In this document: positions 34,301 through 44,625 of the stretch, one piece after another
Position numbering within the stretch: position 1 is the stretch's first letter
Layout of the letters: the number at the start of each line of letters is the position of its first letter
From: Scolanthus callimorphus
Taxonomy: Eukaryota > Cnidaria > Anthozoa > Actiniaria > Edwardsiidae
Length of the DNA stretch: 64,000 bases
Reading direction: 5' to 3'
NCBI GenBank assembly: GCA_033964015.1
Contig: CM066914.1
Coordinates: 12,205,831-12,269,830, forward strand
Position numbers and translations under genes: made by a program
Notes under the pieces: generated by a model
Databases searched by the model: none
What the model saw: only the letters and a program-made list of their open reading frames with translations
What the model was told of the DNA's origin: nothing

Positions 34301-37300
34301 CAAAAAAATTACGTCATCAGAAGATCACGTCACAAATAGGTAATTACATAATAGAATCCTTAAATGATTATCAAAAGCAGTAATTACAAACTCCGCGCGT
34401 GCGTGCGCGAGAGCGTGCATGCATGAGAGAATTTACATTAGAATCTGACGCGTTCGATGAAATCTCGATCCTTAATTTAGTGAGGAAAATACAAAAATGG
34501 ATATCGATATTTTGGCAACTCCCCTGGGGCTGCAAACAGAACATGGAAGTGGAGTCGTACGGATTAAACGACGCGCGAAGTCTTCGCAGTTTCTTATGAA
34601 GAAACTAAATGTCTTTAGACGTGATGGAAGATTTTGTGATATCATTTTGGAAGTTGGTCCAGACAGATTCGCCGCGCATCGTTGCATACTCGCTGCCAAC
34701 TCCCAGTTTTTCGATAGAATGTTCAATAGTGGGATGAAGGAATCGATACAAAAGAGTCTTCAACTCCATTCTGTTACCGCACGAGCCATGGATATCATTT
34801 TGGATTATTTTTACGACAAGGAAATAGTCCTGGAAGAGGAATCACTTTATGATGTGCTGGACGCGACGTGCTTCCTTCTCTTGGACCCTCTTAAGAACGC
34901 CTGCTTGGATCTCCTTACGTCTCTTCTAACTCATGACAACTGCTTCAGTATTAAACGCGTGGCCGCAAAGTTTGACGCCAAAGAACTTTTCAGGAAAGCG
35001 GATCATCTAATTAACTCAAATTTTTACCTGATCTCAAGAGGAGAGGAATTCCTCGAGTTGTCAGAGTCAGAGCTGGCGGAGTTGCTCTCTAGAGAAGACA
35101 TTTGTGTTCGAGAAGAGTCTGAGCTGCTGGATGCGGTCTTGAAATGGGTCGATCAGGACGCCTCCACACGACTAAGTGATCTTCCGTCTCTACTTGAACT
35201 CTTGAGATTGCATTTAATCCCAGAAAAAAATCTGAAAAAGCATCTTTCTCAAGAGATGGACATCGTGCAGGATCCAACATGCAAGGAGATAATAGATACG
35301 CATTTAAACAAATCTGATAAATCGAGAGACAACGTGAAGGGTTACAGAAATTCCTGCAGAATGCGCGATGTTATTATTTGCTCTCCTATAGTCGAGGGAG
35401 AAGGTATCCATGGGTATGATATGGATAGCGGGCAAGACAGCTCGTTCCCTAAGTTCCCTCAAAAGTTAATCTTCCCACGAGTGATTCCAGCCGATGCGTC
35501 TTTGTACATTCTTGGTCACCCCTCTGGCGAGAAAGCTTCATCTGGTTTAGGGCTTTGGGGAATGGAATTCAAAGAAGCGTCGCGACCCAAATGGACCAAC
35601 AAATCGTCTTTGGATGTCGCTGTTCGAGAACCCGCGCTCGTGTTTCACGAGAATACAATCTATGTAATAGGAGGTTGGCGAAAATCGTCTGCTTTAGGAA
35701 GTGTGTCTTGCTATCACTGCGCATCGGATACTTGGACTAAAGGAGCACCCTTGGGCGTCCACCGGTACGGGTTATCGGCCATCACTAGAGGGCAGTACAT
35801 CATGGCTATCGGTGGGACTACTTGTAGCACGACTATAACTTGTACTGTTGAGGAGTTCGACCCTGCCTCAAACTCATGGCAACTGCTGCCTTCAATGAAG
35901 CACAGTAGAGCCTCACCTTGTTCGGTGGTTTGCGGCAGTAAGGTGTTTGTGTTAGGAGGGTATTCAAGACGGCGTTATGTAAAGGTGCCTAATACCTCAT
36001 GCGAAGTGTACGATCCTGATTCTCGTGCATGGACGAGTATAGCGCCTTTGCCCTCCCCCCTCGCGAGCAATCAAGCAGTAGTGACGTCCCCCGTCATGGA
36101 GTAGTGGCTTTTACGGAGGGGTGTAGTTTGGGGATGAGGTACAATTCAGCTAGTGATATATGGGAGAAAGTGGAACGCCTTGCCTTACCCCCGTCATTGA
36201 TTAATCATAACATGCAGACCTTCAGAGTGAAACAATTCTTCCTTCCAGATGTCGACAACGAAGATGCACTTGAAACTTAGAGCACTCTAGCGGTATGAGG
36301 TGTCATTCGGCTGGTGGTGGATCGGGGAAAGTGAGAGACCTTAGTATACCCCTGTTAGTAGTGGCTGCCAGTGAAGAATGTCTTTAAGACTGCGACAGAA
36401 CAGACAAAATACACTTGCAGCGAAAAGCAATACACGTGAAGTATGATTCAATCAGTGAATTGCCCACTGATTGAACAAAACGGAGCCTTTCAGGGTGAAA
36501 TGTTTCTTGTTGCCCGTAAGAGTGTTAGAATGATGGACGTTAATCTGCTAGCGTGTATGGCGCGACGCACCAGTTTTAATCTTTGAGTAAGAGAATAAAA
36601 ATGCTTTCCGTAAATACTGTGTTGTGTCCAAATATGAATATTGAGACTCCAGATATTTTTTATTTGCCCCTCACATGACCTTGCATATCGAGCTAGTTCC
36701 TGCTTTGGTTCCGATCTCAACTCGCTTTCCATTTTGAGTATTTGAATGTAGTCTTCCATTCCTACCAGATCATGATGCTCTTATGAGATCGGGATAACTA
36801 TATGTTGTTCAATTCATGTCCTCAGAATGTCCAGTGTACCACCTCCGCAACCGGTAACGGCACAGAGACTGCTACGTGTACAGTGGGGAATCCGCTCAAG
36901 GGATCCTCTAATGTAAGCTGTATGATAGTGAGAATACGCGACCTGCATGTGGGCGACTACCCCGCCAGCCTGCGCTCCAGTGTTGTTGTTTTCTCAGATA
37001 TTTGATTCTTGTAGCGCCACAGGAATCCCGCGCGCCAAAAAATGAAATATCCGGAAAAACAAAACTAGAGAGCCGGCTAGCAGGCACAGGAATCCCGCGC
37101 GCCAAAAAATCAAATGTCCGAGAAAAAAACCTGGAGATCCGACTCGAAGGCTAGCGGGCAATTAACCGTCTTAGCTCTCTCGCAGCCGAATGCCTGTGTG
37201 TTTTGGAGATACATTTCAGACAGTTTGGGGAAGAAAAGTGCCCTACACTCAGACGTTTGGGTTGTTAATTTTGTAGATCCGTTTGTAGGCCTTCAGGAAA

Positions 37301-40300
37301 AAAGGACGTCGTTACGAAGCTTTACCATTGAGTGTAGGGGAAGGGATGGTCTACCGTTCAACTAAATTCCGCCCAAGATTGTACGTCCCCTTGCTGTGCA
37401 TCAACTAGGATGCGATGGGAGCGAGACTAGCTCTATCCCGTCTACTTTAGCTTGGATTCTCCACCCCCTGGGCGACAGAAAAGCATTTACATTTTTCATT
37501 GTTATGTAAGACAGTCAGCCAATGTTTACCTTATTGAAGAAGTAATTTTGTATTGTATATTCTGTTATTAGAAAGCATTTGGAATCAAATTTGGCGTTCA
37601 AGGACTAAAGAAGGACTTTAAAATTGTGCTGAAAGCTCAGAGGTAAGTATTTCAACTATGCATTTCCCGATCTACGTGCCCATGCTCGCGCGCCAGGGGG
37701 GAGGTGAGGGGAGGACTCTGGCGCGCGAGGATGCTAAGCGTCTAGACTGCTCGCGTTGCATCCTGGTAGTTGGTACATTCAAAAGGGAAGAGCGCGCGCA
37801 CGCACGGCTGGTTAACACACGAACGCAAGCGCAAAGAAAATCGAGACGTTGCTTTCCTTTGCGCTTGTGCTTGCGTCTAGTGTAAGCGCAAGTAAAATAA
37901 TCAATGTTGCGTCGCTATGAGGGCTTTGGGTTAATCTTCTGGCCTTGAGCTTGCGTCTTGCGTCATGCGTCATGCGCTTGCTGTCGTGTGTAAACCCGCC
38001 TTAAAAGAAAGAAAGCAGCATTGCCGAAACGTTGAATTTTAACTATTTACAGCGTCTATTTTCATAACTCAGACCTTTTCATAACTCAGACTTGATTTAA
38101 TTCGTAGCCCCAAAGAAAAGAGAGTGCTCGTGCTTATAGCTGGGATCGTCCATTGAAATTGTTGCCCCGCGACAACAGAAAGTAATGTTTGTGTTTTTAT
38201 CACGTTTAGCGCCAATATAGACAGTGACGACTCGGATAACAGTCTCCAGATCCCTGTGGTGGTCAAGTTTGAAGCAGATTTACGAGTGTCGGGGTAAATA
38301 GTTCATACTTGTACCTACTAACTGTCCGTATGCACTGATATGGGTGCTTGACTGTATCTGTTCTGTTACAGTACCTCCGAGCCAGACGAGGTTGTCTACG
38401 AGGGTACGGCAGTGCCAGTCTCAGAGGTCAAGATACAGAAAGACATCGGACCCCAAATTATACAGACACTCATAGTACGTCCTGGTATTCAAATCTTACA
38501 TTTAAATAACTTGGTTTTTGCTAGAATTTTGGAGTCACTGCTTCACGTTTTCATCTTCTATTTTGCTCGTGCGCATGCGCATGCGTTCAATAAGTCCCAC
38601 CTTAAACAATGCAGCAGGAAATCTTGCCGCTGGCCAAAAGATGACGGGCTCTGGATACGAGATTGGAAATGTTGCCGCATTTGTGCGCTTCAGCCATTCG
38701 ATCCTAGATATTACACATTCTCAAATAATTGAGATAGTTCGCGCGCTCTGATTGGTCGAGAGCTGTGTTTCAAAACTCTATGAAGGTCATAGAAATGACG
38801 CCGTAACGCGGCAAATAGGCAGATGCGCTATTGAAACTTATCCTCCCGCGTATGATTATTGTTCTCGCCGCTTTAGAACTTATTCTATAGAAGAAATAGA
38901 ACATTTTTTCTGTGCCTTCATAGAGTTTTGTAAACCGAGGCGTTGTTTGGGAGAATTCGAGAGCAGATCATAAATCCGAAATAGTTTAAGGCCACCTTCA
39001 ATTTCATCTGAGAGTATTTGCTATCAGCGACTCAGTAAAGTGTGTATTCATCTAAATGTTTTTCAAACATACATTAGTATGTATCCACCAAACACGTTAT
39101 CCGACGTTAGCGGTCGAGGCATGCCTCAATCATAGAAATAGTTTTCACGCGCTTCTATTTCTGAATACAGGTAGAAAACCGTGGTCCTAGTGGGGTAGAT
39201 GGCTCGGAAATCTCCATCAGTGTGCCGAGTTTTTACAATAGCGCGGACAGCTATCTGATCTACATTCTTGGTATTGAGGTATGACAACACAGTATGAACA
39301 CAGGCAGGTTATCCTTTCCAAATGTTTATCCTCTTTGTTTGTTTTTCTTTTTTCCCAGTTGCACGGTGCCGCCGGAGGTGTGTGCGATAAGAAGGCCGTC
39401 AATCCGTTAAACCTCAAGGTAGAGTAGGATGAATATCAAACGAAATCTACAAAGATACATGTCGGAAACCTGTAAAACAAGCGAATCTATACTGCCAATT
39501 ACATATCGAAAAAAGAAATCATTATTTGTGTGAGATGGGACATAACATCCGCAAACGAATCACTGCTTCAAACAAGTAGCCCTCCTGCTTTTTCAGGGTT
39601 TCGACTGTCAGATCTCATTACTTTTTAATTCATTGGAGATAAATGTTTTCAATCATTATTCATCTGAGTCATTATTATTCATTGTTCATTAGGTTGGGAA
39701 CCAAACTGAGGAGTCCAAGGAAGCGAGGAGAAGACGCCGTGCGGTCAAGACATTGGTACGATTATGTTGTCGGCGGCTATATACAGGCTTACACGTTTTA
39801 CATAACAGATCGATCTATGAGTGCCCGACTGAGTGCCACCATTGTTTTTGGATTTGCGATTACATACAGTAATCAACCCTTGGGGTTGACGTAAAAAGCC
39901 CTTCACAGTAATTGGCTGTTAACAAAACATCCCAGCAGAAAGTTGCAACTTCTATCTATTCTGATTGGCTAGCCGAAAAGCCATTTGAAACGGTATCGCA
40001 ACTCACTGCGTAGGAGTAGCTAGTTACAATAAAAGCTATAATCACTCACCAATACAGTTCGCAATCTTTCCATGTATCCATACAGAAAAGGAAACGTCTC
40101 ATTCTTTCTCATTGCGTTGTTCAAACTAACGTAGGTTCTATATTGTTTAGGGCTGTCGCACGACTAAGTGCAAAACATTCACATGCCGCCTTGGTTTACT
40201 AGAGGCTGGAGAGAAAACCGAAATCAAAATCGTATCACGCCTCTGGAAAAGCACTTTACTAAAGGTCAGTGTCCGATTTGCAAGTTCCAGAGCTTGTGTC

Positions 40301-43300
40301 AGCCACTCCTTTGTTCGATTAGACCACGAATTACGTGTAGAAATCTCGAAATAATCAACAACAAACGAAGTTTGATATTTCAGTTACCAATTTCAGTTCA
40401 AAAAAATATTGCAGTAAGTTGCTTCAATCAGCCGATGGAAATAGATTCTCTGACTCGGTATGTTGCTAGGCTAACAAAATGGCGGCAGACTGAAGCTCTT
40501 TTGGGAGAGATGTGGAAATGGTGAGGGGATGGTGGTGATGGAGTTGAAGATGGTGATGGTCATTGTGATGACAAAAAAAGTGATTTAATAAGGCGGAAAT
40601 CGTAGAGACATAGTAATATTGCGTCTGCTTTACCTCCATAGATAAATCCCGGCACCGTCGACATGGAAACCCTGGCGAAAATTTCTATACCGGACGCGCG
40701 CATCACCCAGCCCGACACCGAAAATGATAAAACAACGGTAAGGCTTCTCTCGCGCGTTTCCCTTAGCTACAGTTGGTAGAACAAAAACGAATATGTTAAA
40801 AATATTATTGATTGTTTTATTTGTGATATGACAGGTAACGGACTGTACAAGATCCCTCTAATGCATGATAGCTCACCACAAAATCGGTGACTCCCATCGC
40901 GTTTTGGCACTACCATCCCTGGAATGAATATATGAAATAATGATTTCCAAACGAACAACCTCGGTAAGAGGATCTTTTTCACCGACCCTGCAGTACTTCA
41001 GCATTTCGAAAGCAATTCTGCTTTGGGATATTACGATTGTTTTTTGTTTGTCAACGTTAACAACCCTTTGCCTAATCTTGTTCCTTTGTGTGTATTTCGA
41101 TAGGTAATAACGCGCGCCAATCCTGCAAAGACACCCCAGGAAAAACAATCCACGCCCTGGTGGGTAATATTACTGGCGGTTTTGGGCGGTGTTTTGCTAC
41201 TCGCCATAGCAGCGTATATTATGTATAGGGTGAGTATGGGAATTAGACACATGACTGTATCACGTATTGTTGTGAATATGAAGAACGGGATCTCCTTGTC
41301 CTGTTAGATCTTCAACATTTCAAACCAAACGTCCCAGTCGTGAGTGGTGTGTTTCAGCCTTGTTCGGATTGATACCTTGGGTAACGCGAACACCCAACGT
41401 TTTGTTTTTGCGGTCAAGACTTGTACGCACACAAGCTTTACCCAAGTCCGACCGCACTGCAAAATAAAGAGTGCTCAGGCATGTTGTGGTATATCAGATA
41501 TGTGTTGTGATATATCAGATATGTGTTGTGGTATATGAGATATGTGTTGTGGTATATCAGATATGTGTTGTGATATATCAGATATGTGTTGTGATATATC
41601 AGATGTGTGTTGTGGTATATGAGATATGTGTTGTGGTATATCAGATGTGTTGTGGAATATCAGATATGTGTTTTGGTATATCAGATGTGAGTTGTGGTAT
41701 ATGAGATATGTGTTGTGGTATATCAGATATGTGTTGTGGTATATCAGATATGTGTTGTGGTAGATCAGATATGTGTTGTGGTATATCAGATATGTGTTGT
41801 GGTATATCAGATATGTGTTGTGGTATATCAGATATGTGTTGTGGTATATCAGATGTGTGTTGTGGTATATGAGATGTGTGTTGTGGTATATCAGATATGT
41901 GTTGTGGTATATCAGATATGTGTTGTGATATATCAGATATGTGTTGTGCTATATGAGATATGTGTTGTGATATATCAGATATGTGTTGTGATATATCAGA
42001 TGTGTGTTGTGGTACATGAGATATGTGTTGTGGTATATCAGATATGTGTTGTGGTATATCAGATATGTGTTGTGGTATATGAGATATGTGTTGTGGTATA
42101 TCAGATGTGTGTTGTGGTATATGAGATATGTGTTGTGGTATATCAGATATGTGTTGTGGTATATCAGATATGTGTTGTGGTATATCAGATATGTGTTGTG
42201 GTATATCAGATATGTGTTGTGGTATATGAGATATGTGTTGTGGTATATCAGATATGTGTTGTGGTATATGAGATATGTGTTGTGGTATATGAGATATGTG
42301 TTGTGGTATATCAGATATGTGTTGTGGTATATGAGATATGTGTTGTGATATATCAGATATGTGTTGTGGTATATGAGATATGTGTTGTGGTATATCAGAT
42401 ATGTGTTGTGATATATCAGATATGTGTTGTGATATATCAGATATGTGTTGTGGTATATGAGATATGTGTTGTGGTATATCAGATATGTGTTGTGATATAT
42501 CAGATATGTGTTGTGCTATATGAGATATGTGTTGTGCTATATGAGATATTTCATCCATACGTCAAATAATTTTGCTCTTTATTGTACATCCTCTACCCAG
42601 GCCGGTAGGAGGGGGGTTCGAGGGGTTCGGACACCCCCTCGGGGTCAGAAAGATCAGGTTTTTGGTAACAAAACAGATAGGAAACACGACAAAATGCTAT
42701 ATATTTGGTTTATACAGGGTTTTTTTCTGAAAAACCGAGGACAACGAACCCCCCTCCAAGAATGCGAGCTACGGGCCTGAACTAATGTGCTACCTAATTG
42801 ATAAATACTGGAGGGAAAGTTCTAATCCATAATTCATAAACATTAACACAACACAAGACCGAAGAGTCCATTACTAAGATTAAGAATCTTGTATTAGTGA
42901 TGTTACCCTGGAAAGCTTTTGTCCAGTTTTTGTAGCAAAAACGTCCTTCTGGGCATGCAAGCTGTTGTTGTTTCTTATCCGTCGGTAAAGTGTCTATTTT
43001 AGTAACATATTTTCATTGTCCTTTCTGTGCTTGGTTAGAATCCCGCTAGACGAAGGCTAAAAATAGAACTACCACCTGTTGTTGCATTTCACTCGTATGG
43101 CTTGGAGGGGATGGCGAGTTTTATTGGAAAATTTGTTTCTAAATATAGACACTTTTCTAACAGTGATGGCGAGGGACCTATATGGGAGAGATTCTCACTC
43201 GTAGTAAGGGACTCTTGCACATAATGTCATTTTCATCCACATACTGACTCACAACTGATGAGCATGTACCAGCTATCAAATAGTCTGATATTTGATTTAC

Positions 43301-43731
43301 GGCTCAATCAGCTATTAAATCAATTTTGCGTACATTTAAGAAAAAAAAAAACAAGCTTTTAACTGCTTGTGCGTCTTATGATTTACGAAAAAATAAATCG
43401 TGCTGCTGCTGCATGAATTGAAAATAGCTAAAGCTGTTTTATTTTTAAAATTATTTTGATTTAGTTCTTGATCATGATTTATAACAGATTTATAAGGAAT
43501 CATGAAATTACGTCATATTTCACACATTTCACGTTCGTCGTACGTTCAAATTGTTTCGTTGTCTGGCAGTCTTTCAAGATTTTGCCATCTTGTCGTCACG
43601 CAATATTTCTTGTTATCATGTCACGCGTCACGTTCATTGCATTTTTTCCTGTTCAGCATGGATTTTTCAAAAGGAAGCGAATAAAGGATATTTCCGATCC
43701 GCAATCCGAGGACATGATGGCTACTAAGTAA
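21353..43731 (+). CDS. Integrin alpha subunit A (32 exons, no I domain)
   Basis: This is a type I membrane adhesion receptor subunit that pairs with an integrin beta chain and binds extracellular matrix; the role is known from the family. The spliced length is 3068 nt, one base short of 1023 codons, because of an apparent 1-bp deletion in exon 5. Order: signal peptide (MVIWFASLLFIAFAHKSWG), seven FG-GAP propeller blades (~20-460) with no I domain, thigh and calf domains (~460-960), a membrane helix (~971-994) and the GFFKR tail. A five-Arg run (~877-881) in the calf region is a candidate furin site for heavy/light-chain cleavage, as in the alpha-V/alpha-5 group. Exons are in the three block entries. 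A paralogue follows at 47653. Confidence 0.95.
24426..24665 (+). repeat. CAGACAGG/CAGGCAGG microsatellite at the exon 5 donor
   Basis: Imperfect tetranucleotide-based repeats (GACAG, GGCAG, AAGGCAGC) begin within about ten bases of the exon 5 donor GTAAGG. Composition keeps long frames open on both strands; these are not genes. Confidence 0.9.
26706..27600 (-). repeat. Three tandem ~292-bp units, each with a tRNA-like segment, capped by a palindrome
   Basis: Units start at 26706, 26997 and 27289. Each carries an antisense 81-nt tRNA-like segment (26814-26894, 27106-27186, 27399-27479). Read on the minus strand, it has TCTGACC/GGTCAGA acceptor-like ends, an A-box-like TAGCTCAGCTGG and a B-box-like GGTTTGAATCC. 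The anticodon arm does not fold into a standard 7-nt loop, so I do not call a functional tRNA. The last unit ends in a palindrome (27539-27600). It lies in integrin A intron 11. Confidence 0.8.
28772..28920. mobile_element. MITE with TTTGTCACACGG inverted ends
   Basis: CTTTGTCACACGGCAGCCATC at the left pairs with GATGGCTTCCGTGTGACAAAG at the right, extending through TTGGATTTT/AAAATCCAA. About 150 bp, no coding capacity, in integrin A intron 15. Confidence 0.75.
29199..29346 (+). repeat. 21-bp minisatellite, 7 copies
   Basis: The unit CCCACTGAGCTACCTTAATTT is repeated seven times with essentially no divergence, 54 bases before exon 16 of integrin A. The unit length is a multiple of three, so one frame stays open, but the array precedes the acceptor and is intronic. 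Confidence 0.95.
29400..38474 (+). CDS. Integrin alpha A exons 16-25: thigh and calf-1
   Basis: Exons: 29400-29510, 29936-29991, 30629-30798, 33202-33336, 33438-33514, 33797-33944, 36826-36912, 37572-37642, 38210-38293, 38372-38474. All phases close. Typical integrin blocks are LTVCFKYE, FYNNSVRSMS, TCLPPFTVHFR and YIGPRGLD. Intron 18 holds the 2.2-kb TTG/CTG tract. Intron 21 holds the nested BTB-Kelch gene. Confidence 0.9.
29640..29825. repeat. Degenerate inverted repeats with GTCGTATCAGT motifs
   Basis: TAGTCGTATCAGT, ACGACTGATATGACTATA and CTGATACGACTGTA recur in both orientations across integrin A intron 16. AAGGCTGGTT at the left faces AACCAACCTT internally. It is probably an eroded inverted-repeat element. 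Confidence 0.45.
30838..33045 (+). repeat. 2.2-kb TTG/CTG trinucleotide-type tract in integrin A intron 18
   Basis: The sequence is a continuous mosaic of TTG and CTG triplets, with GTG, TTA, TCG and GAT interruptions. The sense strand is almost free of A. Higher-order blocks such as GATGCTGTTGTTGTTGCTG recur, especially from 31900 to 32850. It creates artificial poly-Leu, poly-Val (sense) and poly-Thr/Ala (antisense) open frames. It begins about 40 bases after the exon 18 donor and ends about 155 bases before exon 19. Confidence 0.95.
34497..36104 (+). CDS. BTB-BACK-Kelch protein, intronless, nested in integrin intron 21
   Basis: A single 535-codon open frame. A BTB/POZ domain spans about residues 38-140 (FCDIILEVGPDRFAAHRC; LILDYFY-type core). 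BACK is about 145-250, and kelch blades run from about 375 onward (FHENTIYVIGG, YIMAIGG, KVFVLGG, each followed by a W at the expected spacing). Family members are usually substrate adaptors of Cullin-3 ubiquitin ligases. The start is the first ATG in the frame with the BTB domain. The frame stops at 36102-36104 in mid-blade, while the -1 frame continues with kelch-like sequence to 36280 (see that entry). The lack of introns inside a host intron suggests a retrocopy. AATAAA occurs at 36594. Confidence 0.88.
   Translation: MDIDILATPLGLQTEHGSGVVRIKRRAKSSQFLMKKLNVFRRDGRFCDIILEVGPDRFAAHRCILAANSQFFDRMFNSGMKESIQKSLQLHSVTARAMDIILDYFYDKEIVLEEESLYDVLDATCFLLLDPLKNACLDLLTSLLTHDNCFSIKRVAAKFDAKELFRKADHLINSNFYLISRGEEFLELSESELAELLSREDICVREESELLDAVLKWVDQDASTRLSDLPSLLELLRLHLIPEKNLKKHLSQEMDIVQDPTCKEIIDTHLNKSDKSRDNVKGYRNSCRMRDVIICSPIVEGEGIHGYDMDSGQDSSFPKFPQKLIFPRVIPADASLYILGHPSGEKASSGLGLWGMEFKEASRPKWTNKSSLDVAVREPALVFHENTIYVIGGWRKSSALGSVSCYHCASDTWTKGAPLGVHRYGLSAITRGQYIMAIGGTTCSTTITCTVEEFDPASNSWQLLPSMKHSRASPCSVVCGSKVFVLGGYSRRRYVKVPNTSCEVYDPDSRAWTSIAPLPSPLASNQAVVTSPVME
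36080..36280 (+). pseudogene. Out-of-frame C-terminal continuation of the BTB-Kelch gene
   Basis: One base behind the main frame, the sequence reads HGVVAFTEGCSLGMRYNSAS followed by an Asp-Ile-Trp, a normal kelch blade end, and stops at 36278-36280. The switch must occur near the C-rich GTCCCCCGTC at about 36088. Either one base is missing in the assembly, or the gene is truncated by a real frameshift that removes the last blade. Confidence 0.65.
37010..37130. repeat. Two direct copies of a CACAGGAATCCCGCGCGCC block
   Basis: CCACAGGAATCCCGCGCGCC plus AAAAAAT-type sequence occurs at about 37017 and 37085, separated by an AGAGAGCCGGCTAGCAGG segment. The same block forms half of the palindrome at 17500-17615. 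Intronic (intron 22). Confidence 0.6.
39171..43731 (+). CDS. Integrin alpha A exons 26-32: calf-2, furin site, membrane helix, tail
   Basis: Exons: 39171-39278, 39359-39418, 39693-39755, 40151-40264, 40642-40737, 41104-41229, 43657-43731. Exon 28 encodes KEARRRRRAVKTL, a basic cleavage site. Exon 31 encodes STPWW, a Leu/Ala/Gly-rich helix and MYR. Exon 32 gives HGFFKRKRIKDISDPQ and stops at 43729-43731; GFFKR is the conserved membrane-proximal clasp with the beta chain. An AATAAA lies at 44417-44422. Confidence 0.93.
40291..40500. mobile_element. MITE family C, degenerate copy in integrin A intron 29
   Basis: It starts with AGCTTGTGTCAGCCACTCC and ends in AAAATGGCGGCAGACTGAAGCTC. It matches, in inverse orientation, the element at 61536-61744, including the TCAGCCGATGGAAAT and ATTACGTGTAGA blocks. 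Confidence 0.65.
41470..42550 (+). repeat. 21-bp minisatellite, about 51 copies, after the membrane-helix exon
   Basis: The unit is ATATGTGTTGTGGTATATCAG with mainly transition variants (GAT/GAG, GTG/GTA). It lies in intron 31, between exon 31 (membrane helix) and the tail exon. The unit is a multiple of three, so long spurious frames run through it on both strands. Confidence 0.95.
42597..42781. mobile_element. MITE-like element with CCGGTAG/CTACGGGC ends
   Basis: CAGGCCGGTAGGAGGGGGGTTCG at the left is imperfectly complementary to CGAACCCCCCTCC plus GAGCTACGGGCCTGA at the right. Non-coding, integrin A intron 31. Confidence 0.5.
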
Positions 43732-43848
43732 TGACATGGACGGAACGGAGGCAGTCCCAAGTCACGCCTGTACGTATGCCTTCGTCACGCCATTTGCAAT
43801 GTCACGTAACGTCTCGCTTGTTAAATTAACTCATCTTTACGCTCGCAA

Positions 43849-44124
43849 TAACTACACTAGTATTCCTTGCTATAGCTGAGCATAAGGATAACTGCACTAG
43901 TATTCCTTGCTATAGCTGAGGCAAGGATAACTACACTAGCATTCCTTGCTATAGCTGAGGATAAGGATAACTGCACTAGTATTCCTTGCTATAGCTAGCT
44001 GAGGCAAGGATAACTGCACTAGTATTCCTTGCTATAGCTGAGGCAAGGATAACTGCACTAGTATTCCTTGCTATAGCTGAGGATAAGGATAACTGCACTA
44101 GTATTCCTTGCTATAGCTGAGGAT
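43849..44124 (+). repeat. ~39-bp minisatellite, 7 copies, between the two tail exons
   Basis: The unit core is GCACTAGTATTCCTTGCTAT then AGCTGAGG(AT/C)AAGGATAACT. It starts 118 bases after the exon 32 stop codon and so may lie in the 3' untranslated region of the GFFKR-tail transcript. Confidence 0.9.
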
Positions 44125-44244
44125 CGTCTGTATTTCATGCTCGTCACTGGTGTTACACAAAATTCTTTCAAATTTTCTTAAACGTAAAGAGTAAGTGGTT
44201 AGCTGAAATGTGTTATAGTACCACCCGCAGTATTACGAGTTGTC

Positions 44245-44385
44245 ACTTTACGTGGGTATTTTCCGGGGGGGGGGGGACTCCTATTTTTGGGGTGGGGGTC
44301 CAGAGGTCTGATATATAACCCTGAAAGGTACGACGAGCACCCCCGCCCCCAAAATAGGGCAGTCTCCCCCGGATAAGACTTTTGC
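44245..44385. repeat. G-rich/C-rich inverted repeat
   Basis: TTTTCCGGGGGGGG...ACTCCTATTTTTGGGG at the left is answered by CCCCCAAAATAGGGCAGTCTCCCCCGGA at the right. The homopolymer G run makes length uncertain. Confidence 0.55.
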
Positions 44386-44625
44386 TGGGGATTTTAGATA
44401 TGGCTAATGGCAGCAAAATAAAGCTACTAGCTACTACTACTGAACTACTGTACGTGTAATGGGATTTGACTGATCTCAGAAGATTCGATCTGCTCCACCT
44501 CCTTGTTTATTAGAACGAATCACGATAAAATGAGGACTGAACACACAGATGCCCTCTGAGAATGGTTCCTTCACCGGGGTCTCCCATGAGGTCAGTTATT
44601 TAATTCTATTTTCTCTTTCTTTCAG

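Noticed and set aside
41641..42569. Long Ile/Pro/His/Gln (antisense) and Val/Tyr/Cys (sense) repeat frames
   Set aside because: The 21-bp unit is a multiple of three, so frames stay open automatically; the array lies between integrin exons 31 and 32.
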